Of a stretch of DNA of 64,000 bases, positions 1-7,847 are shown piece by piece. Each line of letters opens with the position of its first letter. The stretch's first letter is position 1. A program made the translations under genes and the position numbers. This stretch comes from Alphaproteobacteria bacterium (GTDB lineage Bacteria > Pseudomonadota > Alphaproteobacteria > UBA828). Location: contig JAJEEP010000003.1 in assembly GCA_022820945.1 (NCBI GenBank), forward strand, positions 1 through 64,000, given 5' to 3'. Below the pieces are notes generated by a model. The model ran no database searches, was not told the origin of the DNA, and was given only the letters and a program-made list of their open reading frames with translations.

Positions 1-56
1 AGCTCACCCCGTTCGGCATCGCTCAGAACAATCGCAACCGCCTTGCCCCGCGCCAT
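1..56 (-). CDS. IS630-family transposase, N-terminal fragment (cut by window edge)
   Basis: Reading leftwards from an ATG at 54-56, the first 18 codons give MARGKAVAIVLSDAERGE. This resembles the start of IS630-family transposases, which open with a short basic stretch followed by LSxxER. A Shine-Dalgarno-like GGAGGGGG lies just upstream of the ATG. Only the N-terminus is visible, so catalytic residues cannot be checked and an intact gene cannot be assumed. Confidence 0.5.
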   Translation of the reverse strand, partial: MARGKAVAIVLSDAERGE

Positions 57-138
57 GGCCCCCTCCGAATCGATGACCCGAAGCACAGCGAATCACAGGC
101 CAACAGCTTTGGCTAGTAATTTATGAAACAGGACACTA
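1..138 (-). mobile_element. right end of an IS630-type insertion sequence (partial)
   Basis: The stretch holds the first codons of a transposase read leftwards. Beyond its start is an inverted-repeat-like end at about 111-137, next to a CTAG that would be the TA-type target site used by the IS630/Tc1 family. The rest of the element lies outside the window. The exact boundary near 134-138 is inferred from the CTAG and not from comparison with another copy. Confidence 0.55.
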
Positions 139-141
139 GCC
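111..141. repeat. 7-bp inverted repeat at the IS end
   Basis: GGCTAGT (111-117) and ACTAGCC (135-141) are perfect inverted copies separated by 17 bases. The inner sequence TTATGAAACAGGACA looks like an IS630-type terminal repeat. A second end would be needed for confirmation. Confidence 0.5.
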
Positions 142-178
142 GCGCCGGGGCGCCGCACAAGAGCAAGGACCGCGGTCG

Positions 179-1024
179 TTAGCGGCTGCGCAGCCTCTCC
201 GATCGCCTGCGCAGCAGCTCGATGGTGACGAGGAGGCAGATGGAGACCGCGATCAGCAACGTGGCGACTGCCAGGATCGTGGGGTTGATCTGCTCGCGCA
301 GGCCCGAGAACATCTGGCGGGGAATGGTGCGCTGGTCCGGCCCGGCGAGGAAGAGCACCAGGACCACCTCGTCGAACGAGGTGACGAAGGCGAAGAGCGC
401 GCCCGATATCACGCCCGGCCGGATCAGCGGCAGAACGACACGGAAGAAGGTCCGGACCGGGCCGGTGCCGAGGCTGATCCCTGCGTTGTAGAGCCCGCGG
501 TCGAAGCCGGTGAGCGTGGCGGTGACGGTGACGATGACGAAGGGGATGCCGAGCGCCGCATGGGCGATGATGAGACCGGGGAAGGTGCCGACGAGCCCGA
601 AGCGGGTGTAGAAGAAGAACATGCCCGCCGCGATGATGATGAGCGGCACGATCATCGGCGAGAGCAGCAAGGCGGTGATGGTCCGCCTGAACGGCATGTC
701 CGAGCTGGCGAGGCCGACGGCGGCGACGGTGCCGAGAATCGTCGCCACGACGGTCGCGAAGATGCCGACGATGAAGCTGTTCTGTATCGCCAGCATCCAG
801 TTGGGAGTCTCGAGGATCGTGACGTACCAGCGCAGCGAATAGGCGCTCGCTTCGAAGGCCAGCATCTCCTCGGTAAAGGTGAAGTAGGGCTGGCTGTTGA
901 AGGACAGCGGAACGATGACGAGGATCGGCAGGATCAGGAAGAACAGCACGGCGCCGGCACAGCCGCGCAGCGCATAGACCCCCAGCTTGTTCCAGATCGT
1001 GAAGTACTCGGGGAAGCTCGCCAT
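179..1024 (-). CDS. ABC transporter permease, PotC/spermidine-putrescine type
   Basis: Inner-membrane permease of a polyamine/opine-type ABC importer, 281 residues, the usual length for PotC-like subunits. It has an N-terminal membrane segment (about 20-42), then several more helices. The conserved cytoplasmic EAA-type loop, which contacts the ATPase, lies around residues 180-200 (AGISLGTGPVRTFFRVVLP). It is the last gene of a four-gene minus-strand operon and starts 3 bases after the stop of the partner permease. The substrate cannot be read from the permease; the family covers spermidine, putrescine, opines and other small cationic solutes. The C-terminus is arginine-rich. Confidence 0.88.
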   Translation of the reverse strand: MASFPEYFTIWNKLGVYALRGCAGAVLFFLILPILVIVPLSFNSQPYFTFTEEMLAFEASAYSLRWYVTILETPNWMLAIQNSFIVGIFATVVATILGTVAAVGLASSDMPFRRTITALLLSPMIVPLIIIAAGMFFFYTRFGLVGTFPGLIIAHAALGIPFVIVTVTATLTGFDRGLYNAGISLGTGPVRTFFRVVLPLIRPGVISGALFAFVTSFDEVVLVLFLAGPDQRTIPRQMFSGLREQINPTILAVATLLIAVSICLLVTIELLRRRSERLRSR

Positions 1025-1027
1025 GGC

Positions 1028-2299
1028 TCAGCCGAGCTTGATGTTCTTGGCCCCGACGAGACGGTCGTAGAGCCAGTAAAGGACGATGATCACGAAGAGG
1101 AGGAGCGTGCCGAGCGCGGCCGCAAGCTCCCAGTTGTTCGACTGCTGCATGTGGAAGGCGATGATGTTCGAGATCATCTGGCCGTCGGTCCCGCCGACCA
1201 GAGCGGGCGTGATGTAGTAGCCGACGGAAATGATGAAGACGAGCAGCGCGCCGGCCGAGAGACCCGGAAGGGTCATCGGGAAATAAACCCGGATGAAGGC
1301 GGCGATCGGCCCGGAGCCCAGGGATAGCGCGGCACGCATGTAGCTCCGGTCAATGCCCTTCATGACGCTGTAAAGCGGCAGCACCATGAAGGGCAACAAG
1401 ATATGCGTCATCGCCACGATGGTGGCGAATTCCGTGTACATCATTTCCAGGGGTTCGCCGGTAATGCCGATCCCCATGAGGAAGGAATTGACCACGCCGT
1501 TCGTCTGAAGGAGAGCGATCCACGACGTCGTTCTGACCAGGAGCGACGTCCAGAACGGCAACAGCACGAAGATCAACATGATGCCCGCAGCCTTCGCCGG
1601 CAGACCCGCAATCACGTACGCGAGGGGGTAACCCAGGACGAGCGTGAGCACGGTGATGATCAGGGCGATCTTCAGCGTCTTGAGATAGAGCTGGATGTAG
1701 ATGCGCGCGGATTCGCGCTGCTGGATGCCGCCCGAGGGGCTTCGTTCGAGGTCGAGCGCGGTCAGGAAATTGCGCTCGGAATAGCTGCGGCCAACCTCCC
1801 GCATGGTGGACCAGAGAGCGGGGTCCGCCCATTTCTTGTGGGCGGCGAGCAGAAGAGCGGCGCCGTCGGCCGCAAGCTCCTCGTCGGCGACGCGGCGCAT
1901 CTTGCGGGCGGTCGCCTTCACCACGCTCGAGGTGCCCGGAAGGCCGCGGTTGAGCTCTTCGGCGAGCTTGCCTGAGGTGCGCTCGTTGGCGAGACGCTTG
2001 AGATCGACCGCCATGGAGGTGAGCACGGCGTCTGACGGCGTCCCTTCGCCGCTCCAGCCCTGCAGGATCTCCAGCGTGTCGGGGATCAGCTCCACCACCG
2101 TCGAGTTGTGGACGCTGCGGTGCAGCATGGTGGCGACCGGGGCGAAGAAGGCGAAGGCCACAAAGGCCAGCAACGGCAGCACCAACGCGAGCGCGACCAG
2201 GCGCCGGCGGTTCAGCGCCCGCGACGCGACCCGCGCTTCTTCCCGGGTGAGCCCGCGCGCACCCGGCGCGGCCGCAGGCTGAAGCGCGGTCTCGGTCAT
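1028..2299 (-). CDS. ABC transporter permease, PotB type with a large extracytoplasmic insertion
   Basis: Partner permease of the polyamine-type importer. It has a first membrane helix near residues 32-55, then a hydrophilic stretch of about 150 residues rich in Lys, Arg, Glu and Ala, then five further helices with an EAA loop (ALSLGSGPIAAFIRVYFP). Ordinary PotB proteins are about 280 residues; this one is 423 because of the insertion between helices 1 and 2. Long-loop permeases of this kind are known in alphaproteobacteria. I chose the ATG at 2299 (MTETALQ) because the N-terminus then looks natural; an ATG at 2350 would add 17 residues. Neither has a clear ribosome binding site. Confidence 0.85.
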   Translation of the reverse strand: MTETALQPAAAPGARGLTREEARVASRALNRRRLVALALVLPLLAFVAFAFFAPVATMLHRSVHNSTVVELIPDTLEILQGWSGEGTPSDAVLTSMAVDLKRLANERTSGKLAEELNRGLPGTSSVVKATARKMRRVADEELAADGAALLLAAHKKWADPALWSTMREVGRSYSERNFLTALDLERSPSGGIQQRESARIYIQLYLKTLKIALIITVLTLVLGYPLAYVIAGLPAKAAGIMLIFVLLPFWTSLLVRTTSWIALLQTNGVVNSFLMGIGITGEPLEMMYTEFATIVAMTHILLPFMVLPLYSVMKGIDRSYMRAALSLGSGPIAAFIRVYFPMTLPGLSAGALLVFIISVGYYITPALVGGTDGQMISNIIAFHMQQSNNWELAAALGTLLLFVIIVLYWLYDRLVGAKNIKLG

Positions 2300-2362
2300 C
2301 GACGGTGGGAGGCGGAGGACGGCGCCGGGCCCGTTCCCGGCGCCGTCCATGCCGCGATCAGG

Positions 2363-3418
2363 CTACTGCAGCAGCCACTCGTTGAACTTCTCGCCAAGGG
2401 ACTCGCCGAAATCGGCCCAAAAGATGCCGTCGGCCTTCAGCCCTATGTCGATGTGCGCAGTCGGCAGATCGTTGATCACCGCCGGATCCACAAGTGCCGC
2501 CGCGGACCGCCGGGTCGGCCCATAGGCGACATCTTGCATGCCGGAAAGCGGCACCGTGCCGGTCGCGAACGTCACGAAGTCCATCGCCTGCTCCATGTTC
2601 GGCGATCCCTTCACCACCGACCACACGTCGAGGTCGAAGATGTGGCTGTCCCAGACCATGACGAAGGGACGGTTATGGTCCTGGATGTCCTTGAAGATGC
2701 GGCCGTTGGCCGACTGCACCAGGACCGCCCCACCGTCGTTCAGGAGCTGGGGCGCCTGCGACCAGGACTCGTACCAGACGAGGTCGTCGCTGATGGTATC
2801 GAGCTTGGCGAAGGCCCGCGCCTGGCCTTCGTCCGTCGCCAGCGTCTCGTAGACCTGGTCGCGCGGCACGCCGTCGGCGATGAGCGCCCACTCGAGGTTG
2901 ACCTGCGGCCGCTTGCGCATGGCCCGCTTGCCGGGGAAGGTCTCGGTATCGAAGAAGTCCTGGATCGTGCTGGGCGTACCGCCCTCGATCGTCTCGGTGT
3001 TGTAGGCGTAGATGATGGTCCAGAAGATCACGCCGACGCCGCACTCATTGGCCAGCGCCTCCTCGAAGAAATCTTCCATGGCCGGCGTGCCGTCATCGCC
3101 CGGTGGCAGGATGTCGGTGGGGATGATCTCCAGCAGGCCCTCGGAGCAGGCTCTCTCCAGGTCGATCACCTCGATATCGACGACATCCCACTGGATGTTT
3201 CCGGCTTCCACCTGCGCCTTGATCTCGGCGATGCCGCCGGAATAGTCCTCGAACAGCACGTTGTTCCCGGTCGCCGCGATGTAGGGGTCGACCATGTGCT
3301 CCTTCTGCGCGGCACCATAGGCGCCGCCGAAAGACACGGCGGTCAGGTCCCGCGCCATTGCGGGCGTTGCAGCAACGGCCAGGATTGCCACTGCGCTCAA
3401 CAGGATCTTGAGTTTCAT
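2363..3418 (-). CDS. periplasmic substrate-binding protein, PotD-like
   Basis: Solute-binding subunit of the importer, 351 residues. A Sec signal peptide (MKLKILLSAVAILAVA, cleavage likely after AMA at residue 22) exports it to the periplasm. The mature chain begins with LTAVSFGGAYGAAQ, typical of the PotD/opine family, and contains VDIEVIDLERACSEG and a C-terminal WADFGE segment. A good ribosome binding site, GGGAGAAAG, precedes the ATG. It is encoded between the ATPase and the two permeases. The family match supports a small cationic or amine-containing ligand, but the ligand is not determined. Confidence 0.88.
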   Translation of the reverse strand: MKLKILLSAVAILAVAATPAMARDLTAVSFGGAYGAAQKEHMVDPYIAATGNNVLFEDYSGGIAEIKAQVEAGNIQWDVVDIEVIDLERACSEGLLEIIPTDILPPGDDGTPAMEDFFEEALANECGVGVIFWTIIYAYNTETIEGGTPSTIQDFFDTETFPGKRAMRKRPQVNLEWALIADGVPRDQVYETLATDEGQARAFAKLDTISDDLVWYESWSQAPQLLNDGGAVLVQSANGRIFKDIQDHNRPFVMVWDSHIFDLDVWSVVKGSPNMEQAMDFVTFATGTVPLSGMQDVAYGPTRRSAAALVDPAVINDLPTAHIDIGLKADGIFWADFGESLGEKFNEWLLQ

Positions 3419-3481
3419 CTTCTTTCTCCCTTTCGTTGATAAAGGTTGATCCTCGGTCGCTTCAAAAAGTGTCGTCCGCGC

Positions 3482-4657
3482 TCACATCTTGCGGAAGGAA
3501 AAGCAATCGCTTCGTTGCCACTGCAGCCGCGCGTACTCCCCCTCCTGAAACTTCGGTGCCGTTAAATCGTTCAACAGTTTCACGGTAATCTCAGTCCCGT
3601 CTTCCAACTCGAAGTAGTAGCGAATGAAGTCGCCGACGTAGTGTCTGACGATAAATCGCGCCTTAATTTCGTTGTCGTGACTGCTTCCGTTCGCCTCCAG
3701 AAATATCTTCTCGGGCCGCACAGATACGATGCACGGAGCGCCGACATCTTTGGCATCGGCCAAGGCGGTCTCGACGTGCTGATCGCCCGAAATGGAGACC
3801 CGCACCGTGCGATCTTCCAAGGCGGCAACGGTGCCGGGCACCATATTGTTCTCGCCGATGAAGTCGGCGACGAAGGCGTTTCCGGGTTGCTCGTAGAGCT
3901 CGTCGGGCGTGGCGCATTGCTGGACGACGCCGTCGTTGAACACGGCGATCCGATCCGACATCGTGAGCGCTTCGGTCTGGTCGTGCGTCACGTAGATGAC
4001 GGTGAAGCCCAGCCGCTGGTGCAGCCGGGTGATCTCGAACTGCATCTGCTCGCGCAGCTTCTTGTCCAGCGCGCCCAGCGGCTCGTCCATCAGGACCAGC
4101 GACGGCTCGAAGATGAGGGCGCGGGCGAGTGCCACGCGCTGGCGCTGGCCGCCGGAGAGCTGGGACGGATGCCGGTTGCCGAATTCGCCCAGCTCCACCA
4201 GGGACAGGTATTCCTCGACCCGGGTCTTTATTGTGCTTCGTCCGACCTTCCTGGCCTTGAGGGGATAGGCGAGGTTTTCCGCCACCGTCATGTGCGGAAA
4301 CAGCGCGTAGTTCTGAAAGACGATGCCGATGTTGCGCTTGTTGGGCGCGGTGCGGGTGATGGGAGCGCCGCCAATGAGGATGTCGCCGCCTGTGACGCTC
4401 TCGAAGCCGGCCAGCAGCATGAGCACCGTCGTCTTGCCCGAGCCGGACGGCCCCAGCAGGGTGATGAACTCCCCCTTGGCGACGTCCAGATCGAAGCCCT
4501 TCACGACCAGCGTCCTGCGGTCGTAGCTTTTCTTGACACCGATGAAGCGGAGGAACCCTTCCGAGGCTAGGCGTTGAGCCGTCTGGTCATCTCTTTCACC
4601 GCCGAGAGATGGCCTGCCCACGCTCTCTTGCCGAACGCCCGTTTCAGTGCGTTCCAT
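3482..4657 (-). CDS. ABC transporter ATP-binding protein, PotA-like
   Basis: ATPase that powers the importer; first gene of the minus-strand operon. It has a Walker A GPSGSGKTT, a signature LSGGQRQRVALARAL, a Walker B LVLMDEP and the H-loop THDQTEAL, followed by a C-terminal TOBE-type domain of about 120 residues, as in PotA. I place the start at the ATG at 4655-4657 (MERTETG), giving 391 residues; the frame also extends five codons upstream to a TTG. The N-terminal 40 residues before the ABC domain are not conserved in the family. A gap of 63 bases separates it from the binding-protein gene. Confidence 0.88.
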   Translation of the reverse strand: MERTETGVRQESVGRPSLGGERDDQTAQRLASEGFLRFIGVKKSYDRRTLVVKGFDLDVAKGEFITLLGPSGSGKTTVLMLLAGFESVTGGDILIGGAPITRTAPNKRNIGIVFQNYALFPHMTVAENLAYPLKARKVGRSTIKTRVEEYLSLVELGEFGNRHPSQLSGGQRQRVALARALIFEPSLVLMDEPLGALDKKLREQMQFEITRLHQRLGFTVIYVTHDQTEALTMSDRIAVFNDGVVQQCATPDELYEQPGNAFVADFIGENNMVPGTVAALEDRTVRVSISGDQHVETALADAKDVGAPCIVSVRPEKIFLEANGSSHDNEIKARFIVRHYVGDFIRYYFELEDGTEITVKLLNDLTAPKFQEGEYARLQWQRSDCFSFRKM

Positions 4658-5101
4658 GGCAGGGACCGGCAAGAGGGTTTATCCCGGACACTGGGTGGAT
4701 TACTTGGACGAGTCTCCAACGACGTGTTGGGATACCGGCTCCGCTCGCTACCGCGTCCACGCCACGAGAGCAGTGCGCAGTGATTGCCACGGATCTCTTG
4801 ACGTGCCCTGCCCTGACGTCTCGACTCACTCTTTGCAATTCCGTCGGCGGACTGCCATGCCGCCCATGCCGCGATTCCCCGCGCTGTTCAGCATGTACCC
4901 TCCCCCGAACCAGCACTCACCGCAGCGCGTGCGCGCCGGCCGTTGCGGTCGACACTTCAGTGGTTCGCAAGTATACAAGCTGTTATACGAATTGTATGAC
5001 CAAAGCGGGGTTAGTTATGCGAATATAAGGAAACTTTCTCCCGCGCCACCCATCCCCGCGCTACCCGCGCAGGGCGCCAAACAAGAGCCAGGGACCAGCC
5101 G
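4658..5101. other. divergent intergenic region between the ABC operon and the sensor kinase
   Basis: No coding sequence is supported. The right part (about 4965-5035) is markedly AT-richer than its surroundings and should hold the promoters for both divergent transcripts. It contains the inverted repeat listed separately at 4968-4997. Confidence 0.6.
4968..4997. promoter_or_regulatory. candidate operator: inverted repeat ATACAA/TTGTAT
   Basis: ATACAA (4973-4978) and TTGTAT (4992-4997) are inverted copies with 13 bases between them, in an AT-rich island between divergent genes. CAAGTATAC at 4968-4976 recurs as its reverse complement upstream of the Rieske operon (7599-7607). Binding by a regulator is inference only. 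Confidence 0.3.
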
Positions 5102-7450
5102 ATGACCGCACCGCCCGATTCGCCCTCCGAGAACCCGACGCCCGACGAGTCGCGCCTGTCGACCCTGAGCAAGGCGCTGCTGCGCATCAGTGCGAGCCTC
5201 GACCTCGAGACCGTGCTGCGCGAGGTGATCGACGGCGCCCGCGCGCTCACCGGCGCGAAGGACGGATGCATCGTCACCATCGACGGGACGGGCGAGCCAC
5301 AGGACTTCATCACCTCCGGCATGACCGAGGAGGAGCACCGCCAGATAGAGCAATGGGCCGACGGGCAGCAGATGTTCCGGCACCTTCGCGACCTGCCGGG
5401 CCCGTTCAGGATCGCGGACTTCGCAACCTTCGCGCAGTCGCTCGGCATGAGCTGGGAGTTCATGCTGTCGCGCGCCTGCATGTGCACGCCGATGCACCAT
5501 CTCGGCGCCCATGTCGGCAACTTCTTCCTCGGCGACAAGCAAGGCGAGAAAGAGTTCACCGACGAGGACGAGGAGGCGCTGCTGCTGTTCGCGGCCCAGG
5601 GCGCGGCCGCCATCGTCAACGCCCGCACCTACCGCGCCGAGCAGCGCGCCCGCGCCGACCTGGAGGCCCTGGTCGAGACCTCGCCGATCGGCGTCCTGGT
5701 GCTCGACCCGCACACCGGCCAGCCGGTGGTGCTCAACCGCGAGGCCCGGCGCCTCGTCGAAGTCCTGCGCACGCCCGGCCGCGCAATCGAGGAAATGATC
5801 GAGGCGGTCACCTGCCGCCTCTCCGACGGGCGCGAGATCGCACTCGACCGCCTCTCTCTGGCCCAACGGCTGAAGAGCGCCGAGACGTTGCGCGCCGAGG
5901 AGGTCGTGCTCTCGACCGCCGACGGGCGCAGCGTCAGCGCGCTGGTCAACGCGACTCCTATCCATGCCGAGGACGGCACGGTCGAATCGGTGATGGTCAC
6001 CGTGCAGGATCTCGCCCCGCTCGAGGCGATCGACCGGATGCGGGCGGAGTTCCTGGGGATGGTCAGCCACGAGCTGCGTACGCCGCTCGCCGCGATCAAG
6101 GGTTCCACCGCGACGGTGCTGGGGACCCCACAGAGCTTCGGCCCGGCGGAGACGCGCCAGTTCTTCCGCATCATCGACGAGCAGGCCGACCGCATGAGCG
6201 GGCTGATCGGCGACCTGCTCGACGCGGGACGGATCGACACCGGCACGCTCTCGGTCGCGCCCGAGCCCGCGGAGGTGGGGGAGCTTGTCGAGCAGGCGCG
6301 CACCGCGTTCCTCTCCGGCGACGGCCGGCAAACGGTGCACATCGACCTTCCGGCGGATCTTCCGCGCGTGATGGCCGACCGGGGGCGCATCGTGCAGGTG
6401 CTGAACAACCTGCTCGTCAACGCCGCCCGGCACTCCCCGGAGAGTGTCCCTATCCGTATCGTCGCGGAGCGCGACGGCATGCATGCTGCGGTCTCGGTGG
6501 TCGACGAGGGCCGGGGGATGTCGCCGGAGCGCCTGGCGCGCCTGTTCCGCAAGTACGGCGGCGCCGGCGACGGCGGGCCCGGTGTCGGGGGCGGGCTGGG
6601 GCTCGCCATCTGCAAGGGCCTCGTGGAGGCGCATGGTGGGCGCATCCGGGCCGAGAGCGCAGGGCCCGGCCAGGGGTCGCGGTTCACCTTCACCGTCCCC
6701 CTGGCTGAGGAGGCGGGCGACGAAACCGGCATGGTGCAGAGCCGGCGCGCGGCGGCGCGTCGAACCGGGGAGCAACCGCGCATCCTGGTGGTGGACGACG
6801 ACCCGCAGATGCTTCGTTTCTTGCGCGACGCGCTGCTCGGGGAGGGCTATGCCCCGCTGGTCGCCGCCGACCATCATCAGCTTGCCGAGGTGCTGGAGGC
6901 GGAAAAGCCCGTGCTGGTCGTCCTCGACCTGGTCCTGCCCGGCACCGACGGCATCGAGCTGATGGAGACGGTGCCGGGGCTTGCGGACCTGCCGGTCATC
7001 TTCATCTCCGGCTACGGGCGCGACGAGACCATCGCGCGGGCGCTCGAGGCCGGCGCCGAGGATTACGTCGTCAAGCCCTTCTCTCCGACCGAACTCACGG
7101 CGCGGATCGGGGCGGCGCTTCGCCGTCGCACCGAGCCCGACCCGTTCGTTCTGGGGAAACTCGCGATCGACTACGCCCACCGCAGGGTCACGCTCGCGGA
7201 CCGCGAGGTGGAACTGACGGCGACCGAATACGATCTGCTGCGCGTTCTCTCGCTGGGCCAGGGACGGGTCGCGACCTACGATTCGCTGCTGCGCCAGGTG
7301 TGGAGCGGGCGGAGCCACGCCAATCCGAAGCTCGTGCGCGCCTACGTCAAGCGGTTGCGCCGCAAGCTCGGCGACGACACCACAAAGCCGACCTACATTC
7401 TCACTGAGCGCCGCGTCGGATACCGCATGCCGCGCCGCGACGAGGTGTAG
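5102..7450 (+). CDS. hybrid sensor kinase-response regulator with GAF, PAS-like, receiver and OmpR-type DNA-binding domains
   Basis: A 782-residue soluble protein holding a whole two-component pathway. Order: GAF domain (about 20-178), PAS-like region (about 185-305), HisKA with phospho-acceptor H323 in VSHELRTP, ATPase domain with N439 and the GGGLGLAI G-box (to about 535), receiver (559-672) with D609 in VVLDLVLPGTDG and K658, then a winged-helix domain (about 685-778, ELTATEYDLL to VGYRMP). No membrane segment is visible, so it would sense a cytoplasmic or bound signal. The GAF domain has a Cys-Met-Cys and two His (CMCTPMHH, 127-134), which could bind metal or react with redox. It is divergent from the PotA-like operon, a possible target. 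The start at 5102 has no strong ribosome binding site, and no upstream alternative was found. Confidence 0.88.
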   Translation: MTAPPDSPSENPTPDESRLSTLSKALLRISASLDLETVLREVIDGARALTGAKDGCIVTIDGTGEPQDFITSGMTEEEHRQIEQWADGQQMFRHLRDLPGPFRIADFATFAQSLGMSWEFMLSRACMCTPMHHLGAHVGNFFLGDKQGEKEFTDEDEEALLLFAAQGAAAIVNARTYRAEQRARADLEALVETSPIGVLVLDPHTGQPVVLNREARRLVEVLRTPGRAIEEMIEAVTCRLSDGREIALDRLSLAQRLKSAETLRAEEVVLSTADGRSVSALVNATPIHAEDGTVESVMVTVQDLAPLEAIDRMRAEFLGMVSHELRTPLAAIKGSTATVLGTPQSFGPAETRQFFRIIDEQADRMSGLIGDLLDAGRIDTGTLSVAPEPAEVGELVEQARTAFLSGDGRQTVHIDLPADLPRVMADRGRIVQVLNNLLVNAARHSPESVPIRIVAERDGMHAAVSVVDEGRGMSPERLARLFRKYGGAGDGGPGVGGGLGLAICKGLVEAHGGRIRAESAGPGQGSRFTFTVPLAEEAGDETGMVQSRRAAARRTGEQPRILVVDDDPQMLRFLRDALLGEGYAPLVAADHHQLAEVLEAEKPVLVVLDLVLPGTDGIELMETVPGLADLPVIFISGYGRDETIARALEAGAEDYVVKPFSPTELTARIGAALRRRTEPDPFVLGKLAIDYAHRRVTLADREVELTATEYDLLRVLSLGQGRVATYDSLLRQVWSGRSHANPKLVRAYVKRLRRKLGDDTTKPTYILTERRVGYRMPRRDEV

Positions 7451-7847
7451 CGGCCGTCCCGCCGGCTCGCGACCCTGCGGGTCACCCCAGCATCCGGCCG
7501 CGCTCGTCCCCGGTCATGCCCGAGGCAGGGACGGCAGAAATTCTCTAATTATTCGCCTAATTCAACTCATTATGCGCACAATATTCGTTGATATGCCGGT
7601 ATACTTGTAAGAGATAGATACCGAGTGTGGCGGTCGGCGCGCATCCGCCGTGGAGTTCTCTTGCCCTCTCGACGGCAGAACGCACGCGCCGGCCGTCGCG
7701 GCATTCGTGTCGAGAACCGGCACCGAGACCACGGGTTCCGGAGTACGCCATGAACGGTTCGCGCGCGTTCCCTGCCGCCGAGGCCCTCGACGCCAGCCCG
7801 AGCGCGCTCACGGTGGAGAACGCGTCGAACGATCCGGGGGCACAAAT
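7451..7847. other. intergenic leader upstream of the Rieske operon
   Basis: AT-rich around 7540-7620 (TTCTCTAATTATTCGCC and neighbours), the likely promoter region of the operon. It carries GTATACTTG at 7599-7607. A short frame (ATG 7750 to TGA 7851, 33 residues) overlaps the Rieske start codon; whether it is translated is unknown. Confidence 0.5.

Noticed and set aside
5015-7318. A 767-codon open frame antisense to the sensor kinase
   Set aside because: It is rich in Arg, Gly and Ala with no domain or signal, and exists because of the strong third-position GC of the real gene; the sense frame has complete kinase, receiver and DNA-binding motifs.
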